A DNA stretch of 64,000 nt from Parapedobacter composti (GTDB taxonomy: Bacteria > Bacteroidota > Bacteroidia > Sphingobacteriales > Sphingobacteriaceae), in contig NZ_FOLL01000015.1 in assembly GCF_900112315.1 (NCBI RefSeq), forward strand, positions 81,536 to 145,535, written 5' to 3'. Shown one piece after another: positions 1 to 9,525 of the stretch. The translations under genes and the position numbers were made by a program. The notes below the pieces were generated by a model. The model was not told the origin of the DNA and searched no databases. It saw only the letters and a program-made list of their open reading frames with translations. Numbering within the stretch: the stretch's first letter is position 1; each line of letters starts with the position of its first letter.

Positions 1-252
1 GGGTTTGCGACCGACACCAGAGCCGGTTTTCCCATAATCTTTTGCCAGGCCATCAACGATCAATTCGTTGACCAGTTCGTTGGCTTTTGGGATACTGATA
101 TTTAATGTTTTGCTAAGATCCGTAAGGGTAGTGTTTCCATCATTAGCAAACAGTGTTAAAATACGTTTTTTTAATTGTACGTTTTTATAAGCTACACCCG
201 ACAATTCGGGGCTGTGTAAGTCTTCGAAAAAAGTGGTGCTCTGCTGCGTCAT
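1..252 (-). CDS. ROK-family transcriptional regulator, N-terminal part (runs off window)
   Basis: Reading the minus strand from ATG at 252 gives 84 uninterrupted codons that run off the left edge. The protein starts MTQQSTTFFEDLHSPELSG and continues with a winged-helix region (LKKRILTLFANDG, then NTTLTDLSKTLNISIPKAN), ending in the family's GSGVGRKP turn. This is the usual N-terminus of Bacteroidota ROK repressors, in which a DNA-binding domain precedes a sugar-kinase-like ROK domain. Only the DNA-binding part is visible here. It is divergent from an AGE-family 2-epimerase and an FHS permease, which fits control of sugar or amino-sugar catabolism. The effector sugar cannot be read from this fragment. 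Confidence 0.8.
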   Translation of the reverse strand, partial: MTQQSTTFFEDLHSPELSGVAYKNVQLKKRILTLFANDGNTTLTDLSKTLNISIPKANELVNELIVDGLAKDYGKTGSGVGRKP

Positions 253-608
253 TATATTGGGATATGCTCAATGGATGTTAGCTAGGCAAAGATATATATT
301 TTTAAAAAAAATTAAAAATAGCAATGATTCTTGTGTTTGACTGAAATTGTAAGCACAGAATCCCCCATTTTTATTCCTTTGAACAATCGGATTCCATTAT
401 TATATGTAAATAAAATTGATAAAATTAACATATATAAAAAAATAATTTAATAATAATTTGCTTAATTTGAAAATATGTTATTATTTAGTGGTGCAATTGG
501 AAACGCTAACAGCCAATTATACCGAAATAAACAAGGGGTAGGACGAAAATTAAGCAGAAAGAGGCCAATGGAAAACGTTGATCGTGGCCATTTTATAACT
601 GAGTTACT
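253..608. other. Divergent intergenic control region
   Basis: This 356-bp AT-rich stretch separates the ROK regulator (minus) from the epimerase (plus). No coding signal is seen. Two related elements lie close to the epimerase: 495-518 has AATTGG and CCAATT arms around a core AAACGCTAAC, and 567-592 has AATGG and CCATT arms around AAAACGTTGATC. On the minus strand TATCTTTG (287-294) resembles a Bacteroidota -7 element, but no good -33 TTTG is placed for it. Confidence 0.5.
498..511. promoter_or_regulatory. Candidate LacI-type operator
   Basis: TGGAAACGCTAACA agrees with the general LacI/GalR-family operator pattern TGNAANCGNTTNCA at all but one fixed position. It sits about 100 bp before the epimerase start, inside a longer AATTGG/CCAATT inverted repeat. 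No LacI-family gene is visible in the window, so the binding protein is unknown. The only visible nearby regulator is of the ROK type. Confidence 0.3.
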
Positions 609-1808
609 ATGATAGATGCAGAGAATTTAGCGAAACTTTACCGGGATAATCTATTAAGTGATGTAATCCCTTTTTGGCAGAGGAATGCCGTAGACTGGAC
701 AAATGGCGGATATTTTACCTGTTTGGATCGGAAAGGGAGAGTATATGATACCGATAAGTTTGTATGGTTGCAGGCACGTCAAATATGGATGTTTTCCATG
801 CTGTACAATAAGCTCGAAAAACGGCAGGAGTGGTTGGATGTCGCCCTTGCGGGCGCAAAATTTTTAGAAAAGCATGGCCGAGATGCCGAGGGGAATTGGT
901 ATTTCGCACTTAACCGGGAAGGAAAACCTCTTGTTCAACCATACAATATCTTTTCCGACTGTTTTGCAGCGATGGCGTTCGGTCAGTTGTTCCAAGCAAC
1001 CGGTCTCAGTAATCACGGGAATCTTGGACGTGATACATTTAATAACATTTTGAAGCGACGTCAGAATCCGAAGGGGAAGTATGCGAAGGGCGTGCCGGGC
1101 ACGCGTAACTTGAAAGACTTTGCATTGCCGATGATTCTTTGCAATCTTGTCCTTGAACTGGAGCATCTACTGGATGCCCCCTTGGTTACGGATACCATCC
1201 AATATGGTATCAACGAAGTAATGACAACCTTTTACCGCCCCGATGAACGGGTGATTTTAGAGGCGGTTAACCTGGATGGAAGTTTCTCGGATTCCTTTGA
1301 GGGCCGGTTGGTTAATCCGGGGCATGGATTGGAAGCGATGTGGTTTATGATGGATCTGGCGGAGCGGTCAGGCGATAACGAACTGATGAAAAAGGCCGCA
1401 GATATTACCCTGCAACTTATGGAGTACGGGTGGGATCGCACACATGGCGGTATTTTTTACTTTTTGGATGTCGAACAAAAGCCACTACAGCAATTGGAAT
1501 GGGACCAAAAGTTATGGTGGGTACACATCGAGGCGCTGATCAGTTTGGCAAAAGGCTATCTACATACCGGCGATGAACGGTTTAGCCAATGGTTTAGTAA
1601 GCTACACGACTACACATGGGCACATTTTCCTGATATGGAATTCGGCGAGTGGTATGGCTACCTGAATCGCCATGGCGAAGTGCTGTTGCCCTCCAAGGGC
1701 GGAAAATGGAAGGGTTGCTTTCACATACCGCGGGGATTGTATCAATTGTGGAAAACAATGGAGGCAATCGCAGAAAAACAACGACAGCTGATAATTCAGG
1801 ATAAATAA
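609..1808 (+). CDS. AGE-family N-acylglucosamine 2-epimerase-like protein
   Basis: A 399-residue cytoplasmic protein with no signal peptide, of the usual length for the (alpha/alpha)6-barrel AGE family (N-acylglucosamine 2-epimerase, renin-binding protein, cellobiose 2-epimerase). Family motifs are present: FVWLQARQIWMFS near residue 51, NPGHGLEAMW near 237 (His 239 is a likely catalytic histidine), WWVHIEAL near 305 and KGCFHIPRGLYQLW near 367. These enzymes interconvert C2 epimers such as GlcNAc and ManNAc, or Glc and Man. The gene ends one base before the FHS permease gene, so the two are co-transcribed. The neighbouring ROK regulator favours an amino-sugar substrate, but that is inference. 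Confidence 0.87.
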   Translation: MIDAENLAKLYRDNLLSDVIPFWQRNAVDWTNGGYFTCLDRKGRVYDTDKFVWLQARQIWMFSMLYNKLEKRQEWLDVALAGAKFLEKHGRDAEGNWYFALNREGKPLVQPYNIFSDCFAAMAFGQLFQATGLSNHGNLGRDTFNNILKRRQNPKGKYAKGVPGTRNLKDFALPMILCNLVLELEHLLDAPLVTDTIQYGINEVMTTFYRPDERVILEAVNLDGSFSDSFEGRLVNPGHGLEAMWFMMDLAERSGDNELMKKAADITLQLMEYGWDRTHGGIFYFLDVEQKPLQQLEWDQKLWWVHIEALISLAKGYLHTGDERFSQWFSKLHDYTWAHFPDMEFGEWYGYLNRHGEVLLPSKGGKWKGCFHIPRGLYQLWKTMEAIAEKQRQLIIQDK

Positions 1809-1809
1809 T

Positions 1810-3054
1810 ATGGCTTTTGTACCCACAGATCAATCCGCGGCCAGCCAAACCGGTGGACAACGTGATACACTGGCACTGACCATTTTGGCGGTATTGTATT
1901 TCATGATGGGATTCATTACCTGTCTGAATGATACGTTGGTCCCCTTTTTCAAAGCCGGATTTACGCTAGGGTATGCCGAGTCTTCGTTAGTCCAGTTCTA
2001 TTTTTTTCTGACATATGCGGTCATGTCCATTCCTGCAGGGAAAATTGTGAACAAAGTAGGTTATAAGCGGGGAATGGTGATCGGTTTTGCAATTTCTGGC
2101 GTGGGCGCCTTTTTGTTCTTGCCTGCTTCATGGTGGCACCAGTACCCGCTTTTTTTGTGTGCACTATTCGTTTTGGCAATTGGCATCGTCTTATTGCAGG
2201 TTGCCGCCAATCCTTACATCACCTTACTGGGAAAACCCGAAACAGCTTCGTCAAGGCTTACACTGGTGCAAGGCGTAGGGTCAGTAGGAACGACCGTAGC
2301 TCCACTTTTTGGTGCGCATTTTATACTGTCAAGACTTTCTGATTCCGGCGTGTCAAGCGACGCGGTCAGCATCCCTTATTTAGCTATCGGAGGGGTATTG
2401 TTACTAATTGCGGGGGCAGTCTCTTTTTTGTCTTTACCTCAAATCAGCATCGGCTCCCCGTCCGTAAGCACCGAGGAGAAAATTGCCAGCGGAATATTTT
2501 CATTCCGTAACCTTAATTTCGGACTGTTGGGCATTTTTGCTTATGTAGGGGCGGAAGTAGCCATCGGTACGTTTCTAACCAATTATATCGCCAAGCTGTT
2601 GCACATTGAGGAACACGCGGCCAATAGTTACGTTGCATTCTATTGGGGCGGCATGCTCATAGGTAGACTGGTCGGTTCGCTGCTGCTGAAAATCGTCAGG
2701 CCACAGGTATTACTGGCCTACGTCGCCATCACTTCAATTGTGTTGATCGGGACTTCCATTGGTTCAGGCGGCTACTTTGCGGTTTGGACAATGATCGCAG
2801 TAGGATTATGCAACTCAGTCATGTTTGCCATTATATTTTCTTTGTCAATCAAAGGTTTGGGTGGCTATACTACCCAAGCGTCGGGCCTGCTTTCAACTGC
2901 TATTGTCGGTGGTGCGGTAGTGCCTTATCTGCAAGGTGTGCTGATAGATAACTATGGATGGACGATTGCATTTATACTGCCCATACTATGTTATGCTTAT
3001 CTCTGCTTTTATGCCGGATACGGGCATCGATCAACACACGCGTTGATGGAATAA
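1810..3054 (+). CDS. FHS-family MFS sugar permease (GluP/FucP/NanT-like)
   Basis: A 414-residue protein with about 12 hydrophobic segments and no cleavable signal. Typical features of the fucose-galactose-glucose:H+ symporter family are the first-helix region YFMMGFITCLNDTLVPFF and the motif LLQVAANPYITLLG near residue 135. It probably imports a monosaccharide or amino sugar across the inner membrane for the epimerase encoded one base upstream. Bacteroidota sialic-acid or ManNAc loci use related carriers, so a NanT-like role is possible. The substrate cannot be fixed from sequence. Confidence 0.85.
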   Translation: MAFVPTDQSAASQTGGQRDTLALTILAVLYFMMGFITCLNDTLVPFFKAGFTLGYAESSLVQFYFFLTYAVMSIPAGKIVNKVGYKRGMVIGFAISGVGAFLFLPASWWHQYPLFLCALFVLAIGIVLLQVAANPYITLLGKPETASSRLTLVQGVGSVGTTVAPLFGAHFILSRLSDSGVSSDAVSIPYLAIGGVLLLIAGAVSFLSLPQISIGSPSVSTEEKIASGIFSFRNLNFGLLGIFAYVGAEVAIGTFLTNYIAKLLHIEEHAANSYVAFYWGGMLIGRLVGSLLLKIVRPQVLLAYVAITSIVLIGTSIGSGGYFAVWTMIAVGLCNSVMFAIIFSLSIKGLGGYTTQASGLLSTAIVGGAVVPYLQGVLIDNYGWTIAFILPILCYAYLCFYAGYGHRSTHALME

Positions 3055-3142
3055 TCAATCACAATAAAATAGCTATATGTAGAATCCAACCTGTCGAAAT
3101 CTAAAACGAACGAATCCAATCAGTAAAAAACTTATTAACAGT

Positions 3143-6100
3143 ATGAAAAAAAAGTACCATCTTTTAATCTTATTCATGAGCTCGCTATTACGGTTGACAC
3201 GGGCGAAATGGCTATTCGGCTTTGCGATTTTCTTGTTGCCTTGCTGCCAGACGCTCTATGGGGCCGAGCATGCTTTCTATCAAAGGCAAATCAAAGGGAT
3301 TGTTGTCGACTCCAATCAGGTGGCGTTGGCGGGTGCGTCCGTTACCATCAAAGGGACAAGTGTGGGGACCCAAACAGACAAAAACGGGGCATTTGCTTTT
3401 CCTGACATTGGCAATGAGGTAGTGCTTGTTGTTTCGTATACCGGTTACGTCACGCAGGAAGTTCCGGTTACGCAATCCGATCTGGTCATTGTATTAAAGG
3501 AAGATCAATCAGAGCTCGGCGAGGTGGTTGTTGTCGCATTCGGTACACAGAAGAAAACGGATATGGTGGGATCGGTCACTTCTGTCAAACCTTCAAACCT
3601 GCGTGTACCGTCGAGCAATTTAACGACGGCTCTCGCCGGCCAGGCAGCAGGCATCATCGCCTACCAACGCAGCGGTGAACCGGGCCAGGATAATGCCGAT
3701 TTCTTTATCCGGGGAGTCACTTCATTCGGCACCGGTAAGGTGGACCCGCTGATTCTGATCGACGGCGTAGAACTCAGTGTAACGGAACTGGCCCGCCTCC
3801 GGCCCGATGACATCGAGAGTTTTTCCATTATGAAGGATGCGACATCGACGGCGCTCTACGGCGCCAGAGGTGCCAACGGGGTGATTTTCGTAACCACTAA
3901 ACAGGGAAAGGAAAGTACCGCATCGATATTCTTCCGTGCGGAAAGTTCGCTCTCAGCGCCGACCCGGAACATCGAACTTGCCGATCCGGTAACGTTTATG
4001 AGGCTTTACAACGAAGCACAATATGCGCGGAACCCATTTGATGAACCGCTTTATAGCTCGGAAAAGATCGATATGACGGCAGAAGGGGTCAGCCCCGTGA
4101 TTTTTCCTGCGGTTGATTGGCGGAAAGCGCTGTTCAAGGACCAGACGATCAATCACCGCTATAACCTGAACGTTTCCGGCGGCGGCAAAGTGGCCCGTTA
4201 TTATGTAGCGGGATCATTTGCACAGGATAATGGTGTGCTCCGCGTAGACCCCGTTAATAACTTCAATAACAACATCGATCTCAAAAGCTATACATTGCGG
4301 GCCAACGTCAACATCAATTTAACCAAATCAACGGAGTTGATCGTGCGGTTAAACGGAAACTTTGACGACTATACGGGGCCGATTCAGGGAGGTGGCGAAA
4401 TTTATAACACGGTGATCCGCACCAGCCCCGTTGATTTCCTGCCCTATTATCCCAAAAATGAAGAACATCAGCATGTACAGCACATCATGTTTGGCGGTGT
4501 GTCTGGTAGGGCATTCCTGAACCCTTACGCGGATATGGTCAAGGGATATAAAGATTACAACCGATCCCTGATGATGGCCCAGTTGGAATTGAAGCAGGAC
4601 TTAGCTTTCCTTACAGAAGGCCTGACATTCCGGACCATGTTTAATACCAACCGGATCTCGCGTTTTGACATTGAACGGGCCTATAAGCCGTTTTTCTACC
4701 AATTGGAATCATACGACAAACGGACACTGGATTATTCCATTGGCGTTTTCAACGAAACCGCCGGTGAGGAGTTCCTGAGTTTCACGCTAAATCCGGATCT
4801 TCGGGAGCAGCAAAGCGTCTTTTACATGGAATCGGCGCTGAATTATAACCGTGCCTTTGCCGAGCGCCACAATCTGAGCGGTATGCTCGTTTCTATCATG
4901 CGGTCTGGTATGGATGCGCGGGCAGGTAGCTTGCAGCTCTCGTTGCCGTCGCGGAATTTCGGCGTTTCGGGACGGGCAACCTACGCGTACGACAGCCGGT
5001 ATTTCGCAGAGTTCAATTTTGGCTACAATGGTTCCGAACGGTTCTATGAAGACAAACGTTTTGGATTTTTCCCTTCATTCGGGGTGGCGTGGACCCTTTC
5101 CAATGAACGGTTCTGGCAAACGCTGAAAGATAAAATCACCAATTTACGCCTGCGTGCAACATACGGGCTGGTGGGAAATGATGCCATTGGTTCTGCCACA
5201 GACCGTTTCTTCTACCTTTCAAATGTGGAGATGAATGCCGCAAACCGGGGATTCTCTTTCGGTAGGGAATCCGGAAGAACGTTGACCGGTATCGACATCA
5301 CCCGGTATTCCAACACCGACATTACCTGGGAGAAGTCCTATAAGACGAATCTGGCACTGGAACTCGGGCTGTTCAATGAGATAACCATCCAAGCCGATTA
5401 TTTCAGGGAAAGACGTACAAAGATCCTGATGGACCGCGCGGATATCCCGTCTACCATGGGACTGACCGCACCCGTAAGGGCCAATGTGGGAGAAGCGGAA
5501 GGCCAGGGGATTGATGTTTCCGTTGATTATGCCCATAGTTTTTCCAACGGGATATGGATGCAGGCACGTGGAAATTTCACGTATGCAACCAACAAGTACC
5601 TGACATACGAAGAGCCGCTGTATGAAAGAGAATGGTGGAAATCCCGGATCGGCTATCCGCTCAGCCAACAATGGGGGTACATCGCCGAGCGGTTGTTTGT
5701 AGACGACAATGAAGTGAGAAACTCCCCCGCCCAGAATTTCGGTACAACGAATGTTGCGGGTGACATCAAGTACAAAGATGTCAACGGTGATGGGGAAATC
5801 ACCGCTTTGGACATGGTGCCGATCGGCTATCCGACGGTTCCGGAAATTATTTACGGCGGCGGTTTTTCCATCGGATTCAAGGGGTTTGACCTTTCGGCGT
5901 TTTTCCAGGGGTCGGCTTACTCTTCTTTTTGGACCGGTGGCACGGTTTACGACGCCGCTACGGGAGGATACGTAACCGGGCCGTCCAATGTCCAGCCGTT
6001 TGTTGGCGGGAAGCAAATTATCAAAGCGTTTGCGGATAGCCATTATTCCTCGGAAAATCCGGATTTATATGCCCGTTGGCCAAGGTTTAGCACCGAGACT

Positions 6101-6358
6101 CAACTGAACAATATGCAGCCCAGCACCTGGTGGTTGAATGACGGTGCGTTCGTGCGGCTGAAACAGGCGGAGTTTGGATATACGCTTCCGCAGAATGTAG
6201 CAGAGAAGATGTATATGAAAAATCTGCGGATTTACCTCAGTGGTACTAACCTCTTGTTGTTGAGCGGCTTCAAGTTATGGGATGTTGAGATGGGAGGCAA
6301 CGGGTTGGGCTATCCGCTCCAGCGCGTTTATAACCTGGGTGTTAATCTAACTTTTTAG
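3143..6358 (+). CDS. SusC/RagA-family TonB-linked outer-membrane receptor
   Basis: A 1071-residue protein. The order is signal peptide (cleavage likely after TLYGA, about residue 41), a carboxypeptidase-regulatory-like domain (IKGIVVDSNQVALAGASVTIKG), the TonB-box-like stretch LGEVVVVAFGTQKK near residue 128, a plug domain with SFSIMKDATSTALYGARGANG, and a long beta-barrel ending in Phe (GVNLTF). It has no STN domain, so it is not a FecR-coupled receptor. SusC proteins import glycan oligomers with TonB energy, using the SusD lid encoded 11 bp downstream. The ATG begins a Lys-rich N-terminus typical of the phylum. Confidence 0.95.
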   Translation: MKKKYHLLILFMSSLLRLTRAKWLFGFAIFLLPCCQTLYGAEHAFYQRQIKGIVVDSNQVALAGASVTIKGTSVGTQTDKNGAFAFPDIGNEVVLVVSYTGYVTQEVPVTQSDLVIVLKEDQSELGEVVVVAFGTQKKTDMVGSVTSVKPSNLRVPSSNLTTALAGQAAGIIAYQRSGEPGQDNADFFIRGVTSFGTGKVDPLILIDGVELSVTELARLRPDDIESFSIMKDATSTALYGARGANGVIFVTTKQGKESTASIFFRAESSLSAPTRNIELADPVTFMRLYNEAQYARNPFDEPLYSSEKIDMTAEGVSPVIFPAVDWRKALFKDQTINHRYNLNVSGGGKVARYYVAGSFAQDNGVLRVDPVNNFNNNIDLKSYTLRANVNINLTKSTELIVRLNGNFDDYTGPIQGGGEIYNTVIRTSPVDFLPYYPKNEEHQHVQHIMFGGVSGRAFLNPYADMVKGYKDYNRSLMMAQLELKQDLAFLTEGLTFRTMFNTNRISRFDIERAYKPFFYQLESYDKRTLDYSIGVFNETAGEEFLSFTLNPDLREQQSVFYMESALNYNRAFAERHNLSGMLVSIMRSGMDARAGSLQLSLPSRNFGVSGRATYAYDSRYFAEFNFGYNGSERFYEDKRFGFFPSFGVAWTLSNERFWQTLKDKITNLRLRATYGLVGNDAIGSATDRFFYLSNVEMNAANRGFSFGRESGRTLTGIDITRYSNTDITWEKSYKTNLALELGLFNEITIQADYFRERRTKILMDRADIPSTMGLTAPVRANVGEAEGQGIDVSVDYAHSFSNGIWMQARGNFTYATNKYLTYEEPLYEREWWKSRIGYPLSQQWGYIAERLFVDDNEVRNSPAQNFGTTNVAGDIKYKDVNGDGEITALDMVPIGYPTVPEIIYGGGFSIGFKGFDLSAFFQGSAYSSFWTGGTVYDAATGGYVTGPSNVQPFVGGKQIIKAFADSHYSSENPDLYARWPRFSTETQLNNMQPSTWWLNDGAFVRLKQAEFGYTLPQNVAEKMYMKNLRIYLSGTNLLLLSGFKLWDVEMGGNGLGYPLQRVYNLGVNLTF

Positions 6359-6369
6359 CATAGAAAGTA

Positions 6370-8268
6370 ATGAAGATCTTTAAGTCAATTATATGTGGGT
6401 TGGTGATGTGCCTGACCGTCTCCTGCCAAAAATACCTCGATATCGTTCCCGATAATGTCGCGACTGTGGAATACGCTTTCCGCATGCGAGTCACGGCAGA
6501 GAAGTATTTGTTTACGTGTTATTCTTTTCTTCCGAAAATGGGAGATATGTACCAAAACCCCGGCATGTTCGGTGGCGACGAGCTATGGCTCTCAGCAGAC
6601 AAAACCTGGTGGTCCAATTGGGTGGTTGCATTGGGCAACCAGAATGTAAACAATCCGGTGTTGGACTATTGGAACGGAGCGAATGCCGCAACAGCACTGT
6701 GGATGGGGATCAGTCAGTGCAATATTTTTCTGGAGAATATCCAGCAGGTGCCGGATATGGATGATCGCGAGAAAGCGCAATGGGCGGCAGAAGTGAAATT
6801 TCTGAAGGCATATTACCACTTTTTCCTGCTACGTATGTATGGGCCGATTCCGATCATTGACAAAAATCTGCCTATTTCCGCCTCGGGAGAAGAAGTACGT
6901 ATTTCGCGTAAGCCCATCGACGAGGTGTTTGATTACATTGTGAACCTGATCGACGAATTGGCACCGGATTTACCCAATGCGGTCCGCGATGAAAATTCGG
7001 AACTTGGCCGGATTACGAAACCTATTGCCCTGGGTATGAAAGCTAAAATACTGGTTTACGCCGCCAGCCCACTTTTCAATGGAAATGCGGATTACGAAGG
7101 CTTTGCCAACTCCGATGGTACGCCGTTGTTTAATACAGTTTACAGCGCACAAAAATGGGAAAAGGCCGCCGCAGCTTGTAAGGAGGCGATCGATTTGTGC
7201 CATTCATTGGGCTACGACTTGTTCGATTTTGAAGGAAGTCAGCAAACCAGGAATATTTCGGAAGAAACACGGCTTCATCTGAATGCCAGAGGTACCCTTA
7301 CCGAACGGTGGAACCCGGAAATTATCTGGGCCAACACCGGCAGCACTACCCGCGAGCTGCAGGTATGGGCTGCTCCGCGTGTGCTTGAAGCATCCCATAT
7401 CGGAAATCAGGAACCCAATGGCAGTATTGGTGTAACGATGAAAGTGGTCAATCTGTTTTACTCAAAGAACGGGGTGCCAATCGATGAGGATACTGAATTC
7501 GGTTATGTGGAGCGCTTTGCATTACGGACGAGTACCGCAGAGGACAAATACCGGATCAAGGAAGGGTATACCACATCCCGGCTCAACTTCGACCGCGAAC
7601 CCCGCTTCTACGGAACGTTAGGATTTGATGGTGGCGTTTGGTATGGCCAGGGGCGGTTTGACGATGAAGACCCTTATTACCTTCAGATCAAAAAAGAACA
7701 GATCGGGGGTAAGGTACAGGTAGGATGGCATTCCGTAACGGGCTATTATGCAAAAAAATGGATCAATTATACTAATACCTCGGTAAATACCGGAACGTAC
7801 ACTACGGTCAATTGGCCATGGGTCATGCTGCGATTGGGCGACCTCTACTTGCTTTACGCCGAAGCGTTGAACGAATTGAATGGCTCGAATGACGAGAGTA
7901 TTCGTTTTCTGGACCTGATCCGGGCTAAAGCTGGATTGGAGGGCGTGGTTGAATCCTGGACAGCGCATTCCCGGAACCCGAATAAGTACACGACTGCCGA
8001 GGGGTTGCAGGAAATCATTCGCCATGAGCGGGGTATCGAACTGGCATTAGAGGGCGAACGTTTCTGGGACTTGCGTAGGTGGAAAACGGCGCCGGAAGAA
8101 TTGAATCAGCCGATATCTGGGTGGGACGTCGACCAGGTTACAGCGGAGGCCTATTACCGGGAGCGGGTGCTGTATAACCAGACTTTTGCGCTAAAGGATT
8201 ATTTCTGGCCGATTCGCGAAAACGACTTGATCGTGAATAAAAATTTGGTCCAGAATCCGGGATGGTAA
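6370..8268 (+). CDS. SusD/RagB-family surface glycan-binding lipoprotein
   Basis: A 632-residue lipoprotein with lipobox VSC-Q (Cys about residue 19), followed by KYLDIVPDN, the usual SusD N-terminus. The helical SusD core (AEVKFLKAYYHFFLLRMYG) and the C-terminal pair NEIIRHERGIELALEGERF-like (here LQEIIRHERGIELALEGERF) and FWDLRRW are all present, as is the closing YFWPIRENDLIVNKNLVQNPGW-type tail. It forms the extracellular lid of the preceding SusC pore. Spacing of 11 bp to susC and the short gap to the next lipoprotein gene indicate one operon. Confidence 0.95.
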   Translation: MKIFKSIICGLVMCLTVSCQKYLDIVPDNVATVEYAFRMRVTAEKYLFTCYSFLPKMGDMYQNPGMFGGDELWLSADKTWWSNWVVALGNQNVNNPVLDYWNGANAATALWMGISQCNIFLENIQQVPDMDDREKAQWAAEVKFLKAYYHFFLLRMYGPIPIIDKNLPISASGEEVRISRKPIDEVFDYIVNLIDELAPDLPNAVRDENSELGRITKPIALGMKAKILVYAASPLFNGNADYEGFANSDGTPLFNTVYSAQKWEKAAAACKEAIDLCHSLGYDLFDFEGSQQTRNISEETRLHLNARGTLTERWNPEIIWANTGSTTRELQVWAAPRVLEASHIGNQEPNGSIGVTMKVVNLFYSKNGVPIDEDTEFGYVERFALRTSTAEDKYRIKEGYTTSRLNFDREPRFYGTLGFDGGVWYGQGRFDDEDPYYLQIKKEQIGGKVQVGWHSVTGYYAKKWINYTNTSVNTGTYTTVNWPWVMLRLGDLYLLYAEALNELNGSNDESIRFLDLIRAKAGLEGVVESWTAHSRNPNKYTTAEGLQEIIRHERGIELALEGERFWDLRRWKTAPEELNQPISGWDVDQVTAEAYYRERVLYNQTFALKDYFWPIRENDLIVNKNLVQNPGW

Positions 8269-8300
8269 CTAGTTATATGAGACTTAAAAAAGATATTCCA

Positions 8301-9491
8301 ATGAAGAAGAAACAATTTGTCTCGGTCTTTATTGCTTTCGTAATGGTTCTGGCGGGATGCAAAGACAACGAGATGGGACCGTTGGTTACAAATGGCGATA
8401 AACCCGGCGCCATCTCCAATGTGCGGGTTGAAAATATAGCGGGTGGTGCCAAGATCACCTATACGTTGCCGTCCGACGAAGATGTGTTATATGTCCTCGC
8501 CGAATATCCTTCCACGGCTGGTGGAACGCGAATTACCAAAGCTTCCTCGTATACAAATTACGTGGTGCTTGATGGATTTGCGGACACGCAACCGCGCGAA
8601 GTTACGTTGTATGTGGTCAACCGTTCGGAAAATCGCTCGGAACCGGTTTCGGTCGCCATCCAGCCGTTAAAAGCCAACCTGCACTTCGTGTTCGAATCGC
8701 TGCAAGTACGGGAAACGTTCGGAGGAGTCAACGCAACCTTTACGAATGAAAAAGAAGGCGAATACATTTTCTATACGATGACGAAGGATGAAGGAGGTAG
8801 CTGGGTACCGTACGACCGTCTGTATACGAATTCCAAAAACCGCGATTATTCCGTTAGGGGGTTAGCTTCGGAACCGACTGAGTTTGCCTTTTTCTTTACG
8901 GATAAGTGGCAAAATTCTTCCGATACACTCTTTGCCAGCTTGACTCCGTTGTTCGAAACCCAGCTTGACAAAGCGTTGTGGAAACATCATCCCCTGCCGG
9001 GCGATACCTATATACCGGAGTTTGACTCTTGGCGGATCCAAAATCTGTGGGATGGAACCACCGCCAACATTTTTTATGTGAAACCCAATTTGGAAGGCTT
9101 GGTACTGCCCAATTGGTTTACCATCGATCTGGGGCAGGAAGCTAAGTTCAGCCGAATCCGTGTGAATCAGCTTTCACACCACGACTCTTGGATGTTCGCC
9201 TCGGGGGCACCGCGTGTATTTGAAATTTATGGCAGCAACGATCCGCCTTCCGACGGCAGTTGGAATAACTGGACATTGCTGTCGACCTACGAATCCCAGA
9301 AACCATCGGGTTCACCACTTGGCTCGCTGACCAATGAAGACCGTGCGGTTGCGATCGCAGGAGAGGATTTTACATTCCCGATCGATATCGACTCTTACCG
9401 GTATATCCGTTTCAAGACGAACCGTACCTACGGGGGAAATACCAATGTGATGATCTCCGAATTGACGTTCTGGGGCCAACCGATGAATTAA
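8301..9491 (+). CDS. DUF4959/DUF5126/DUF5000-type surface lipoprotein
   Basis: The start at 8301 gives MKKKQFVSVFIAF with lipobox VLAG-C, an ideal lipoprotein signal. An upstream in-frame ATG at 8262 overlaps susD and would bury the signal. After the signal come a fibronectin-like region (GAISNVRVENIAGGAKITYTL, the DUF4959 pattern), a second beta domain (VFESLQVRETFGGVNATF, the DUF5126 pattern) and a C-terminal discoidin-like DUF5000 domain from about residue 225 (WFTIDLGQEAKFSRIRV, then FEIYGSNDPPSDGSW). Such proteins follow susD in many loci and are thought to bind glycan at the cell surface. The ligand is unknown. It is homologous in its C-terminal half to the next gene. Confidence 0.85.
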   Translation: MKKKQFVSVFIAFVMVLAGCKDNEMGPLVTNGDKPGAISNVRVENIAGGAKITYTLPSDEDVLYVLAEYPSTAGGTRITKASSYTNYVVLDGFADTQPREVTLYVVNRSENRSEPVSVAIQPLKANLHFVFESLQVRETFGGVNATFTNEKEGEYIFYTMTKDEGGSWVPYDRLYTNSKNRDYSVRGLASEPTEFAFFFTDKWQNSSDTLFASLTPLFETQLDKALWKHHPLPGDTYIPEFDSWRIQNLWDGTTANIFYVKPNLEGLVLPNWFTIDLGQEAKFSRIRVNQLSHHDSWMFASGAPRVFEIYGSNDPPSDGSWNNWTLLSTYESQKPSGSPLGSLTNEDRAVAIAGEDFTFPIDIDSYRYIRFKTNRTYGGNTNVMISELTFWGQPMN

Positions 9492-9525
9492 ACAATTAGG
9501 TGCTGAAAAATTTAAAAATACAACA

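Noticed and set aside
5219..6043. Open frame of 274 codons on the minus strand
   Set aside because: Antisense to the barrel part of the first susC; no recognisable domain.
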